A stretch of DNA of 64,000 nucleotides from Bacteroides salyersiae WAL 10018 = DSM 18765 = JCM 12988 (GTDB lineage Bacteria > Bacteroidota > Bacteroidia > Bacteroidales > Bacteroidaceae), in NCBI RefSeq assembly GCF_000381365.1, contig NZ_KB905466.1:62001-126000 (forward strand), read 5' to 3'. Positions 1 to 9,815 of the stretch are shown one piece after another. The notes beneath the pieces were generated by a model that was not told the DNA's origin, searched no databases, and saw only the letters and a program-made list of their open reading frames with translations. The first letter of the stretch is position 1. Every line of letters begins with the position of its first letter. The position numbers and the translations under genes are program-made.

Positions 1-1691
1 AAACCGGTATCTGCTGCCGGAGCCGAAACTATACCCGTAGACAATGATGAAATATCATGTCCTGTAAAGACACATGCGCGATAATTGTTATCACCGTTAT
101 TTATCACATTCAGCGTCCAGTCACATCCCGGGAAAGTGGCTGTCCGGTTGGCATTCATTGCCGAAACAAGCAAATCACCGACCACTACGCCCCCTTGGGT
201 CGCAGTACTGATCGAGTTTTTCAAGGGATAAGTTTTCAGGCTATTGCTTGTAAGATCCGTATCGAGTGTATAAAGATAAGAAGCGGCATACAGATCGTAT
301 CCCGGAGCCAATAGATTACCATCTTTCGGAATAATATTCTCTACCTCAGTCAGTGCGCCGTCTATCATAATACCGGCTTGTACAGCACCATTTTCTGCGT
401 TACACTTCAAAATAAAGGCACGAAGTCCGTTGGTCTGTTTATTCGGATTTTCCAGACAAACATTCTCACCATCCATAACATTACCGTAAAAGCTACCCCC
501 CATGTACAGTTCATTACCGGAAGCAGCCAGACACATCGGCTTCATGCGTGCCCCATCCTGTGTCACCGGATGTTCTACTGTCTGCAACAGACGCGCCCAC
601 TTTACACTTCCGTCTGCCGGAGCAATGCAAGCATAGAACAAGCAATCCTTTATACTGGGTGTCAAGCGATCGTTACCCAACATCACGGCAGACTCGCCAT
701 CCCCTTTCATATAGCCGCTAACGTACAAATTTCCATTATCAAGAACGATATTTTTGGGAATCTCGCAACTTATCACCTGTCCTTTTGTCACTACATTCCA
801 CTGTGCCGTACCTGCTTTATCCAATTTAACTACAAAAAGATCACCGCATGTTTTCTGTACATCACCATCCCAGCCCTCGGCATTACGGGGAGATGAAAGA
901 TTGGCATTCCGTCCGAAATTGATGGAAGTACGATAAGTACCCGTCAGATAGATATTATCCTCTCCATCCGCTACCATATCACGCAGATCAAAATTATCAT
1001 AAAGTTTTTTCTGAGTACCACTGACGGTTACCGTTTTATAACCTACATCGATACGCTTCGTCCACTCCACTTTTCCGTCCTTACTGATCTTTGCCAACAC
1101 AGGTTGATATACACCACCATACGTCTCATAATCAGGAGCATCCCATTTGACGGAAGTCTCTACCCCATCAGCATCAACCAACTGACAAACGATGTCACTT
1201 TTATAAGTCGAACGGCTCGAATGTCTCATTTTGAGAGCAATCACTACCCCGCCATCCGAAGTAGCAGCCATCGCACCATCTGAGAATTCTCCCACATTGG
1301 TATGAATCCCCCATAGCAGATGTCCGTCTGTTCCGACTTTATAAAGTGTCATGTTATAATTACCGTTTGTCTGCAGTACATCGGGTACCCCCGTACTGGT
1401 TTTCTCCGAAGCCTTTGTGCCATCAGCAATGTTATAGAAAAAATAATCCGTTGTCAGAGAGTATCCTTTACTTACACTCCCATCCGGATCATAAGAAGTT
1501 TCTTTATCACTGGAAGCAAAGTTATTCATAAGAAACACATATCCGTCTGACGATGCTTTAATTGCCTGGGGAATCTCAAGCCCCATACCATCTTGCGAAG
1601 TTACCCATTTCAATTGGGGTTCCTGTGCAGACAGGCCGGCTACAGACAACAGACCGGCCACAGCCATTGTTAGTAATTTTCTATTCATCAT
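1..1691 (-). CDS. Secreted repeat-containing surface protein, C-terminus cut by window edge
   Basis: About 563 residues are readable on the minus strand, and the frame stays open to position 1. Two adjacent in-frame ATGs (1691 and 1688) begin a hydrophobic signal peptide (MNRKLLTMAVAGLLSVAGLS, then AQEPQ). The mature part has several spaced segments of the type 'NIYLTGTYRTSINFG', 'NLYVSGYMKGDGES' and 'ELYMGGSFYGNV', which resemble SBBP-like beta-propeller repeats of Bacteroidetes surface proteins. The last visible residues (GIVSAPAADTG) look like the linker before a C-terminal sorting domain, as in the protein encoded at 5581-9771, but that domain lies outside the window. It is the last visible gene of the uptake locus, 25 bases after the DUF4857-like gene. 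Its function is unknown; exposure or secretion at the cell surface is inferred. Confidence 0.8.
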   Translation of the reverse strand, partial: MMNRKLLTMAVAGLLSVAGLSAQEPQLKWVTSQDGMGLEIPQAIKASSDGYVFLMNNFASSDKETSYDPDGSVSKGYSLTTDYFFYNIADGTKASEKTSTGVPDVLQTNGNYNMTLYKVGTDGHLLWGIHTNVGEFSDGAMAATSDGGVVIALKMRHSSRSTYKSDIVCQLVDADGVETSVKWDAPDYETYGGVYQPVLAKISKDGKVEWTKRIDVGYKTVTVSGTQKKLYDNFDLRDMVADGEDNIYLTGTYRTSINFGRNANLSSPRNAEGWDGDVQKTCGDLFVVKLDKAGTAQWNVVTKGQVISCEIPKNIVLDNGNLYVSGYMKGDGESAVMLGNDRLTPSIKDCLFYACIAPADGSVKWARLLQTVEHPVTQDGARMKPMCLAASGNELYMGGSFYGNVMDGENVCLENPNKQTNGLRAFILKCNAENGAVQAGIMIDGALTEVENIIPKDGNLLAPGYDLYAASYLYTLDTDLTSNSLKTYPLKNSISTATQGGVVVGDLLVSAMNANRTATFPGCDWTLNVINNGDNNYRACVFTGHDISSLSTGIVSAPAADTG

Positions 1692-1716
1692 ATTTCATAA
1701 TTAAAGGATTTATAAA

Positions 1717-2778
1717 CTAAAAGCGCGGTATCACATATTTATCCGTACCGGAAGTAAACGACAAACGTAATGGAAATACATATTTACCAATTTTCTCTGC
1801 CGCAGAAAGCTCTTCTGCAGGAAGTTCCATTGATTTAATCAACGAATAATCATCAGCATTCACTGCATAGTAAACTTCGACTTCAGGACGCGTCACACGC
1901 AATGTCCAATCGAACATATTGCCAAAAACAGCCAACGCCTCTTTCTCCGGATCAAAGGAAGGAATACCAACCTTTACTACCTCATAAGTCTTATTCCTAA
2001 GTACATAGAAAGACCGGTCGGCATCTGTCATGAAAGCCAATGTCTTCCGGTTTTTAAACTCCGTCACAAACACGTGCTTCAACTGTATCCCATCAGGCAA
2101 TTCAATACTACGCACGTACGGTCTGCCTTTCATCTGTTTCAGATGAAACAATCGGCGATCGGCATCCAACAACAGATATCCTTCGTCATATTCCTTGCGC
2201 GTGGTAGGATTACCGGCTATCTCGGTGGCAGGAAAATGGAATCCTTTCTTCTCCATCGCCTCAGTAAAACGCCGGCTTTTCTCTTCGTCCACCGTATTGG
2301 AAGCCATGCGGATAAATTCAATTCCTTTTCCCGTAATACGGAAAACATCATCGGGCATCTGTAAGTCCACCCTGCCGGACATACCTTCGAGCAGAGGATA
2401 AAGTCCGATATGGGGAGCATTGATATCCGAAGGGACTACACGGAAATTAAAATTCTCCATCTGTGCCATGCGTGGTGTGACCGGCACTCCGTTGAGCGTA
2501 TCCGGAAAACGTTCGTCCGACATCAATTGCCGGAAATAAAACATAGGAAGGATACTGTCAAACTGAGCTTGCGTATAAGTCCTGCCGGAAAGATCGCTAC
2601 GGAGCATACCTTTATCACCCGACGGAGTCATCATGGCAAAATCTCCGATGACGGAACTATATAAAGTAAAAGGCGCTTTTGTAGAACGTGCCGTCAGGAA
2701 ATTGTAACACCAGGGAAGCTGCCAGATCAGCAGACAGACGATCGTAAGTCCTAATAATAGTTGACTAAAAAGTTTCAT
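1717..2778 (-). CDS. DUF4857-like membrane-anchored protein
   Basis: This protein of 353 residues has one N-terminal hydrophobic segment (residues about 5-25: LLLGLTIVCLLIWQLPW) and a long soluble part, so it is probably anchored in the inner membrane and faces the periplasm. I see no catalytic motif. It follows the ABC permease by 31 bases and, with the permease and ATPase, forms a three-gene module. The name DUF4857 is from memory of such modules in Bacteroides, not from a search. A role as a periplasmic accessory to the ABC pair is inferred from position only. Confidence 0.75.
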   Translation of the reverse strand: MKLFSQLLLGLTIVCLLIWQLPWCYNFLTARSTKAPFTLYSSVIGDFAMMTPSGDKGMLRSDLSGRTYTQAQFDSILPMFYFRQLMSDERFPDTLNGVPVTPRMAQMENFNFRVVPSDINAPHIGLYPLLEGMSGRVDLQMPDDVFRITGKGIEFIRMASNTVDEEKSRRFTEAMEKKGFHFPATEIAGNPTTRKEYDEGYLLLDADRRLFHLKQMKGRPYVRSIELPDGIQLKHVFVTEFKNRKTLAFMTDADRSFYVLRNKTYEVVKVGIPSFDPEKEALAVFGNMFDWTLRVTRPEVEVYYAVNADDYSLIKSMELPAEELSAAEKIGKYVFPLRLSFTSGTDKYVIPRF

Positions 2779-2809
2779 TATCTATTCTTCTTTATTATAA
2801 ATGTAATCC

Positions 2810-3478
2810 CTAATCTTGTTTCCCCTCTTTAAAACGTACAATAGAGAGCCATGAGAATGTTCCTGTCAGCAACGTACATACGGCAAGCCACGGCAAAAAT
2901 CCATTATAAGCTTCCGGCGTAGTAGAAAGGAAAAAGATACGTAACACCAGTACAGCAACAATCAGGTTGAATATACGCCGCTTCCATGAAGGTTCCAGAC
3001 AAATCCAGGACACAAGCAGATATCCGGCTATTCCGGCCAAATACCAGGGAGCAGCCGTCAACAAGATATGACGGACCAACTCGGATGCCAATATGCCTTG
3101 CAAGTAAAATCCCATCAGTACATAATTAAATCCGAAACAGACCAACAGTACGAGCAAACCGTAAAGCAACATCAGCATGACCATACGCAACTGCGAATAC
3201 GGAAGATGCAGAGTCAGTTTCAAACATTTACGGTGCATCTCCGGAACAAACTGTACCACAGCCAAAAGTATTCCGGCAAGTAAGGGAATGTACTGCAATA
3301 AATCAACAAATACGGCATCCCTTTGCAGCATTACTTCCCATACATGTTCCACTCCTTTCAGTGTCACCACCCGGTTGATACGGAGCATTGAATAACCGGC
3401 AAAACCCACTGTTACTACCAAAGCCAGCAACAGATACCAACGGGTCTTGATCCATTCTTTATAAAATATAGCATTCAT
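2810..3478 (-). CDS. ABC transporter permease, six-helix type
   Basis: This integral membrane protein has 222 residues and about six hydrophobic segments (roughly residues 12-30, 55-75, 100-125, 135-155, 162-178 and 195-212). The size and layout fit an ABC-2 type permease half. It lies 17 bases downstream of the ABC ATPase gene and upstream of the DUF4857-like gene, so the three are very likely co-transcribed and form one transporter. There is no fused nucleotide-binding domain. The substrate cannot be read from the sequence; the setting among TonB receptors suggests a role in envelope uptake or export. Confidence 0.8.
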   Translation of the reverse strand: MNAIFYKEWIKTRWYLLLALVVTVGFAGYSMLRINRVVTLKGVEHVWEVMLQRDAVFVDLLQYIPLLAGILLAVVQFVPEMHRKCLKLTLHLPYSQLRMVMLMLLYGLLVLLVCFGFNYVLMGFYLQGILASELVRHILLTAAPWYLAGIAGYLLVSWICLEPSWKRRIFNLIVAVLVLRIFFLSTTPEAYNGFLPWLAVCTLLTGTFSWLSIVRFKEGKQD

Positions 3479-3495
3479 CTTTCAATTCTTCTCTT

Positions 3496-4383
3496 TCAAT
3501 ATTTACCGGTAAGGCCGATAAAGGCGTCTTCCAGACTCACTTTCTCACTATGCAAACCGGAATAGGGTACTCCTGTTTTTATTAAAGCATTCTCCGCTTC
3601 AGCAGGTTGAAGGAAAGAGTAGGTTTCAAGCGTCCGGCGAATCACCGAAGGATGGTAGAAACCGTCCATCTCCTGCGGCTCATAGCCTTCGGGCACAGTA
3701 CACGTATAACGACGTACCGTATCCAGCAATTCCTTTACCTCCTGTTGTACCAGTATTTTCCCATAATCCATGATTATACAGTCGTCGATCAGACGTTCCA
3801 TATCCTGTATAATGTGTGATGTCAGAAATACGGTTTTATTCTCCGACCGTGCATAGTCACGCAGGTAATCGGTAAACAGGCGGCGATAGCCGGGGTCGAG
3901 CCCGAGCGAAAAATCATCCAAGACCAGCAGATCGGGATTTTGCGCAAGAATCAGTCCCAATGCCACTTGTGAGCGTTGCCCGCAAGACATACGGCTGATA
4001 CGCTGCCCCGGTGCGACCTTCAATTTATCCATCAGTTCATAATAGGCATCTTTCCTCCACTGTCCCGGATAAAAAGCGGCATAAAACTTCTCGATTTGGG
4101 TAATGGTCATAAACTGATATTGCACATGGCCTTCGATCAGTAGTCCGATATTCCGTCTCAAAGCAGGATCCATTGTTTGAATGTCCTGTCCGAAAATACG
4201 GCATTCACCCGAACGGGGTTTCAGATAACCACTTAGAATATTGATAGTAGTCGTCTTTCCCGTACCGTTCTTCCCCAATAATCCGAGTATACGCCCTTTG
4301 GGAACAGTAAAGCTGAGATTTTCGTATATCAGGCGTTTACCGTAGTAATGTGTAAGGTTATTACACTCTATAATTTGTTCCAT
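3496..4383 (-). CDS. ABC transporter ATP-binding protein with altered Walker B
   Basis: This single nucleotide-binding domain has 295 residues. Walker A is GKNGTGKTT (residues 37-45), the signature is MSCGQ (132-136) in place of LSGGQ, Walker B is LLVLDD (152-157), the D-loop is GLDPG, and the switch histidine is in TSHIIQD (about 190). The residue after the Walker B aspartate is normally the catalytic glutamate; here it is Asp157, in the context DDFSLGLD. The rest looks intact, so this may be a slow ATPase rather than a dead one. The gene lies 20 bases after the PepSY-like gene and 17 before the permease, in an apparent operon. Confidence 0.88.
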   Translation of the reverse strand: MEQIIECNNLTHYYGKRLIYENLSFTVPKGRILGLLGKNGTGKTTTINILSGYLKPRSGECRIFGQDIQTMDPALRRNIGLLIEGHVQYQFMTITQIEKFYAAFYPGQWRKDAYYELMDKLKVAPGQRISRMSCGQRSQVALGLILAQNPDLLVLDDFSLGLDPGYRRLFTDYLRDYARSENKTVFLTSHIIQDMERLIDDCIIMDYGKILVQQEVKELLDTVRRYTCTVPEGYEPQEMDGFYHPSVIRRTLETYSFLQPAEAENALIKTGVPYSGLHSEKVSLEDAFIGLTGKY

Positions 4384-4403
4384 CTATTTCTATATGATAA
4401 TAA

Positions 4404-4973
4404 CTAAAAGCAGAATAAAAACAATAACGGGACAAGTATCCCCGCCAATAATTCTATTCCGCCCCTTCCTATAATTCCGTTTTTTCCTTTCAGCATAAAC
4501 ATGCCCGAAAGAGTTATTACAATCAGAGCCACTGCAAAGATATCGGCGAAATGTGTCCACCACTGTCCGGGATTATAATGAAGTCTCGTCATACCTCCTA
4601 ATATAGGACGTTTCTTCACCGATTCATAAACGGCAGCTCCGGTCTGTATATTCACTTGCAGACTGGAACCGCCTTTTAAGAATACTTTCATCACCTCTTC
4701 GCGCGGAAAGTAATGTTTGGTATAGTTACCCGCTTCTCCCAACGGTTCTAAAAGGGAGAGCACGGTTTTCTTGTTTATCTGAGCCTTTGCAGGCAAAGGC
4801 TCAGACAGAACATATTCCTGCTGTTTCACGGTGAAGTTCGGATTAATGGAATCCCGGTGATTCATCACGATCCCCGATATGGCATATATCAATACCATAC
4901 CGGAGAAGAAAAATGATAAATCCCGGTGAATCACCCTACTCCACTTTCGAAAACTGCTGCTACTGAATTTCAT
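4404..4973 (-). CDS. PepSY-like transmembrane protein
   Basis: This protein of about 189 residues has a hydrophobic segment near the N-terminus (FFFSGMVLIYAISGIVMNH), a periplasmic middle and two C-terminal hydrophobic segments. The layout fits PepSY-associated TM-helix proteins, which in Bacteroidetes often accompany iron or haem uptake systems (family knowledge). The reading frame is open to 4991, but the internal ATG at 4973 (MKFSSSSFRKWSR) gives the usual start, with basic and aromatic residues before helix 1. It overlaps the upstream lipoprotein gene by 14 bases, suggesting translational coupling. It could assist ferric reduction or transporter assembly; this is inference. Confidence 0.72.
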   Translation of the reverse strand: MKFSSSSFRKWSRVIHRDLSFFFSGMVLIYAISGIVMNHRDSINPNFTVKQQEYVLSEPLPAKAQINKKTVLSLLEPLGEAGNYTKHYFPREEVMKVFLKGGSSLQVNIQTGAAVYESVKKRPILGGMTRLHYNPGQWWTHFADIFAVALIVITLSGMFMLKGKNGIIGRGGIELLAGILVPLLFLFCF

Positions 4974-5550
4974 AAGAAGAAGCTTCCACAAAATAGAATG
5001 ACAGATAATCTTTACCGGTTTTGGCCTTTCTGTCGGCTATCTTCGCACGGAAATCAGCAATACGCGCTTCCGGGGTATTAGCCGTTTCACCACGTGCTTT
5101 CTTTTCGGTACTGCATCCGGCTTCGCCTTCACCATGTTGTTCGGCAGCTTTGGCCTTCAGTTGTGCTTCCCAATTCTGAAGGTAAGCCTCATCGATGCGC
5201 TGTTCTTTTAAATCGCCTGTCACACGAACAATCGAATTGACACATTTCTGATCGAACTTACCGACACTGCCACCTTCTACACGAATGGTCTGTGTATCGT
5301 CACTTCCCATTAGGAAAATCTTACGTCCGCCATGTTTACAGATATGTGTACACACACCTTCTATGGTAACCTCTTGTCCGGCAAGCTCACCGGCATTTGC
5401 CAAAAGGCTGTCTATCTCCATCGCTCCGGAAGCAACTACTTCCGTAGTCGCCCCTTCACTGTTTGCCTGCTGTTGCTTATTTCCGCAGGATGCATTGATT
5501 ATACCAGCCACTGCAATAGCAGCAATTACCGTCATCTTTCTAATCTTCAT
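4960..5550 (-). CDS. OB-fold-like lipoprotein
   Basis: This protein of 196 residues has a lipoprotein signal: hydrophobic core then IINASC, with the lipid-accepting cysteine near residue 22. The mature part contains 'LAGQEVTIEGVCTHICKHGGRKIFLMG', a stretch typical of small OB-fold periplasmic proteins, with a Cys-x3-Cys-x-His pattern (CTHICKHGG). A charged linker rich in Glu, Ala and Lys follows. The pattern could bind a metal, which would fit the putative metal-uptake setting, but no ligand set is proven. It lies 30 bases after the large GLUG-repeat gene and overlaps the PepSY-like gene. Confidence 0.75.
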   Translation of the reverse strand: MKIRKMTVIAAIAVAGIINASCGNKQQQANSEGATTEVVASGAMEIDSLLANAGELAGQEVTIEGVCTHICKHGGRKIFLMGSDDTQTIRVEGGSVGKFDQKCVNSIVRVTGDLKEQRIDEAYLQNWEAQLKAKAAEQHGEGEAGCSTEKKARGETANTPEARIADFRAKIADRKAKTGKDYLSFYFVEASSYEIQ

Positions 5551-5580
5551 TGTTTCTTGTCTTTTTATTGATTTACACTT

Positions 5581-8500
5581 TTATTTAACAACCACTTTAT
5601 AAGAAGCATCGCCTATTTTCAATATATACAGCCCCCGTTCCAAAGGATAAGATACCGTACCGGCCTCCGCTAACTCATTTATCAGGATACGTCCGTCTGT
5701 TCCGGCTATCATTACAGAGGTTTGTTGAGGAAGTACTACATACAAAGTAGCATTAGAAGTCCACATACGAATAAAATCAGCCTCATCCTTTTCAATCCCT
5801 ACACCACCTGTTTTGAAGGTAGCGGCAAGCATTACATCAGTAGCAGGCATCACAAAAGAATCATCCGTCAGTGTAGCGGGTTCTTCATTAACCGTCAGTA
5901 CATCCAACTGGTAACCTTCATCCGGTGTGATGGTCAGTTTCACAGGATTACCGGCCACAGCATAGAATTCCGCTTCCTCATCCTGCGTCAACAGAACAGG
6001 TAAGGCAAGAGTACCGTTAACCATTTCCGTAGATACCGACACCTTATAAGCATCACCGGCTTTTACGCTGCTGCTTACCGGCGAGTGCTCTTCCGTATAG
6101 GTCCAGCCGGCAAGATCACTTCCCGTCGTACGATTCAAATAACCGGCATAAGCAGTCATCTCGTCAGCCAATGCTTGCGATTGTATATCTGCAATTTCAA
6201 GAGCCGTACCGGATACGTTTTCATTGGCAGCCTCGACAATACTTTCCTGACGGTAAGAACGGGTAACCACCGGATTATATCCATCACCTAAGATAGCTCC
6301 ACCTTTAGCTCCGGAAACAACCTTACCCGTACTCAAACAAGCAATAACTTCTCCCTGAATGTATCCTACGATACCTCCAACTTTATCCGTACCGGAAACG
6401 GAACCGGTAGAAGAACTGTTGATAACCTTACAACCGCTACCGGCATTTCCGACCAATCCGCCGGCATAGGTAGAAGATGTAGTAATACGACAGGAGTCAT
6501 TGTTACAGTTCAAGACAACCGCCTTCGAATTCAAATAACCGGCAATTGCTCCCAGATAATTAGTTCCCGTTACCGATGATTTACCGGAAATAGTGACATT
6601 GGCAATCGTATCACCGGAAACGTAGCCGAACAACCCACCATAACCGGTACCTGCATTCACAAGCATATTCTTCACACTATGGCCACGACCGTCAAAAGCA
6701 CCCTTGAAATTCTTGGATGAACTACCGATAGGCAGCCAGGTAAAGGCAATTCCATCGGCATTCTCGCGAGTAAGGTCAATATCGGCTGTCAAAGCCACTT
6801 GTTTACCTGCCATCATATCACCGCCATTGTTTACTTTATCAGTAATATAAGCCAATCCGAGCGGAGTATGAATTTCATAACCGGTTTCAGTCTCGGCATA
6901 ATCTGTTCCCGCTACGGCCTCAGAAGCCACTTGATCCCAACGTCTCGGAAGACTGAACAAGACTTCTACTTCCACATCACCGGTGGCAGTACGGAAATTA
7001 TTCACATATTCAGTTTGTAAATCACCGTTCACGCGTAGTGCGTAGAACACATACCCTTCATCCGGAGTAGTTGCAAACTCCACAGCAGTATTCTTCTTCA
7101 CAAAAATAGTAGTGGAATCCTGTGCCAATACAGCAACCGGTTTCACTAATTCATATTTTCCATGTTCGGGCTCCTTCACGCTTAAAATGTAAGCAGATGC
7201 AGCAACAGTGTTTTTAGCATCAAAATTCGGGCAGGAGTTAGCTACCTTCACCCATTGCAAATAAGAAGTCAATTCCTTGTTATTCAAATAACCGGCAAAG
7301 TTCGACATTTCCGTGACAAGAGCCGATCCGTACATCTGCTCTGCAGTAAGGGCATTTCCGCTCGTATTCATATCGGAACCGGATGTTACCGTATTTTCAA
7401 GATAATAGCAACGGGTGATTGGGCCGGGGTTGTTTTTGTTATTATTATTACCGACAATACCACCTGCATATTGCTTAACGGCAGACACCTTGGCACTGCT
7501 TACGCAGTTCTTTATTTCGGAGAACATATTGATTTGTCCCACTATACCACCGGCGGTATTTGCATCAGCAGTTACATCGCCTGTATTATAACAGTTAGCT
7601 ACTAAACTCTTGCCTGTACCGGCAGTCGGTGTTTGTAAGAAGGCCACAATGCCACCGGCTGTTCCTTTAGCCGAAATAGCCCCTGTATTAAAGCAATTGT
7701 ATAGAACGCATACCGCATTGTTATCTCCTAAACGGGCCGTTATTCCTCCGGCCATATTCGCTGTGGTTGTAACAGTACCAGTATTGGAACACATTGAAAT
7801 AACCGTCTTCGCTCCAGTTGCATCTCCCAGAACTCCACCGACATACATAGCGGTCGAAGTCAGGTTGGCAGCATTATGGCAGTTAGTCACCAAAGTATTG
7901 GATACGGCACCCGCCACTGCTCCTAAATACGTCTGTGCAGAAGAGATACGGCTATTTTCGCCAATCTTTATATTCTTGATTTCTGCACCATCGGCTTTTC
8001 CGACCAATCCGGCATACTTCTCTGCCGTTGCATTTATATGCATATAATCAACGGTATAATCAGCTCCATCGAATATTCCGTTAAAAGGATGATCGTCTGT
8101 TCCCATCGGCATCCAGAGTAAAGTATCTCCGGCAGCATTAGGTACTCCCAAATTGATATCACTACCCAAACGGATAAATGTATTTTCACTACCTTCGCCT
8201 GCATTTACTTTGGAAGCAGCATAAGCTAATCCTTTGGCTGTATAAATTTCATAGTTTTCTCCTTCTAACTTATAGTCCGCACCGGCCTCGGCATACTGCG
8301 CCATATCTGCCCAAGTCAAGGCTTCGCCGGAATCAAACAGCAGGGTTACTTCCACATCTCTTTCGGGCATGGTAAAAGTATTGCCCTCGCTGATCTCTCC
8401 ATTCAGTTTAAGCCCGGAGAATGTATATCCTGCAAAGGCTTTTACATCTAAAGTCACTTGCGTTCCGGGAGTATGATAAAATGCCTGCGCATCATCAGTT

Positions 8501-9771
8501 GCCAACGGATGAGTAACAAGTTCGCCCATCAGAGAAACAGCTACATTAACACGATAGGCATTCGCAGCCACATCGGCATCAGGTACCGGATACCCCTCTT
8601 CACCCAGTTTCCAGGCAGTGGCGCCAAGCACTCCTCCCGAAAGAGCATTCTCATAACCGGCATTTGCCGTGAGCTCTTTGAGCAGGGCTTCACTCTTTAA
8701 CTGCTCATCAGTCAGCACAGTAAAAGCGACCCCGTTTTCACCGGATTTTCCTCCGTTATCCTTAGAATAATTACGGCTGATAAACGTATAACTGGCACTT
8801 GCCACAATACTATATCCTTTTTTATCATCCAAGCTTACCTCACCCATATTAAGGTTGTTATTCAAACGCCCGCGAATACCGGCATAATAAGAACCAGCTA
8901 CCGCTTTCCCAACAATGCCACCACCACGAATTACCGAACCATAATTTGCATTGTTCAACACGCGTGAATCTTCATAAAGATAACCGACTATACCTCCTGT
9001 ATAAGAATTATCTGCATCTTTTCCCGTTACTTTACCATAGTTGACGCAATTGACCACTGTATCCGCTTTATTGGTACTGGCAGTAATACCTCCCACAGAA
9101 CCGGGATTACTTACTTCACCATAATTCTTACATCCTCCAATGTAGCCGCTCACATTCATACGCCCGATGATACCACCCACATAAACATTGGTTCCTCCGG
9201 GAGAAGACACTGGCATATGATTGGTACAATTCAAGATACGGCTTTTAGTCAGAAGACCGGCAACAGATCCAATCTGGGCACTTGAATTGGTGGACGTAAC
9301 AGAAGAGTTGGAACCGATAACCAGATTACGGACAGTCGCGCCGCTCAAATTACCAAAAAGTCCGACAGCTTCTATCGTTCCCGATACTTGCATGCCGTCA
9401 ACAGTATGTCCCTGCCCGTCAAATGTTCCTTTAAAAGGAATATCGATCTTGTGGCCTTTGATATAAAGACCGACAGGAGTCCATAAAACAGTTTCTTCAC
9501 CCACCGTCTTAGCTAAACTCACATCATTACCCAACTTAATGGTTTTCCCTTCGAACGTATATTGATAAGTATTCACCAATACAGAAAGGCCGGCCAATTC
9601 TTCCGGCTTTGTCAATGTGTATTCTGTTCCTTCTTTGTGTTCGGTATACCACAAGGTATCCGGTTTCTGGCTATCATCCGTCCAGCTAATACTCTGTGCA
9701 GCTAAGGGAAGAGAAAAGGCTGTCAACATCATTCCTCCCATTAGCAATAGTAATTTTTGTTTCATACTCAT
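5581..9771 (-). CDS. Large GLUG-repeat surface protein with C-terminal sorting domain
   Basis: This secreted protein has 1396 residues. It has a signal peptide (alternative start at the third residue, MKQKLLLL, position 9765). Three similar modules follow, near residues 60-400, 485-870 and 960-1240. Each begins with a 'TPxG...F.GTFDG.GHTV' segment and continues with many GLUG-type repeats of the form 'N.G.V....AGGIVG'. Each module is followed by an alanine-linked beta domain of the InlB B-repeat type ('GYTFSGLKLNGE', 'GYVFYALRVNGD', 'GYQLDVLTVNEE'). The last 65 or so residues (from GVGIEKDEADF to SYKVVVK) look like a C-terminal sorting or anchoring domain. Adhesin or substrate-capture roles are possible. 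It sits 44 bases after the barrel protein gene. Confidence 0.85.
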   Translation of the reverse strand: MSMKQKLLLLMGGMMLTAFSLPLAAQSISWTDDSQKPDTLWYTEHKEGTEYTLTKPEELAGLSVLVNTYQYTFEGKTIKLGNDVSLAKTVGEETVLWTPVGLYIKGHKIDIPFKGTFDGQGHTVDGMQVSGTIEAVGLFGNLSGATVRNLVIGSNSSVTSTNSSAQIGSVAGLLTKSRILNCTNHMPVSSPGGTNVYVGGIIGRMNVSGYIGGCKNYGEVSNPGSVGGITASTNKADTVVNCVNYGKVTGKDADNSYTGGIVGYLYEDSRVLNNANYGSVIRGGGIVGKAVAGSYYAGIRGRLNNNLNMGEVSLDDKKGYSIVASASYTFISRNYSKDNGGKSGENGVAFTVLTDEQLKSEALLKELTANAGYENALSGGVLGATAWKLGEEGYPVPDADVAANAYRVNVAVSLMGELVTHPLATDDAQAFYHTPGTQVTLDVKAFAGYTFSGLKLNGEISEGNTFTMPERDVEVTLLFDSGEALTWADMAQYAEAGADYKLEGENYEIYTAKGLAYAASKVNAGEGSENTFIRLGSDINLGVPNAAGDTLLWMPMGTDDHPFNGIFDGADYTVDYMHINATAEKYAGLVGKADGAEIKNIKIGENSRISSAQTYLGAVAGAVSNTLVTNCHNAANLTSTAMYVGGVLGDATGAKTVISMCSNTGTVTTTANMAGGITARLGDNNAVCVLYNCFNTGAISAKGTAGGIVAFLQTPTAGTGKSLVANCYNTGDVTADANTAGGIVGQINMFSEIKNCVSSAKVSAVKQYAGGIVGNNNNKNNPGPITRCYYLENTVTSGSDMNTSGNALTAEQMYGSALVTEMSNFAGYLNNKELTSYLQWVKVANSCPNFDAKNTVAASAYILSVKEPEHGKYELVKPVAVLAQDSTTIFVKKNTAVEFATTPDEGYVFYALRVNGDLQTEYVNNFRTATGDVEVEVLFSLPRRWDQVASEAVAGTDYAETETGYEIHTPLGLAYITDKVNNGGDMMAGKQVALTADIDLTRENADGIAFTWLPIGSSSKNFKGAFDGRGHSVKNMLVNAGTGYGGLFGYVSGDTIANVTISGKSSVTGTNYLGAIAGYLNSKAVVLNCNNDSCRITTSSTYAGGLVGNAGSGCKVINSSSTGSVSGTDKVGGIVGYIQGEVIACLSTGKVVSGAKGGAILGDGYNPVVTRSYRQESIVEAANENVSGTALEIADIQSQALADEMTAYAGYLNRTTGSDLAGWTYTEEHSPVSSSVKAGDAYKVSVSTEMVNGTLALPVLLTQDEEAEFYAVAGNPVKLTITPDEGYQLDVLTVNEEPATLTDDSFVMPATDVMLAATFKTGGVGIEKDEADFIRMWTSNATLYVVLPQQTSVMIAGTDGRILINELAEAGTVSYPLERGLYILKIGDASYKVVVK

Positions 9772-9815
9772 TTTACTTTGTTTATTAATATAAATACAAG
9801 TTATCCATCATCTCT

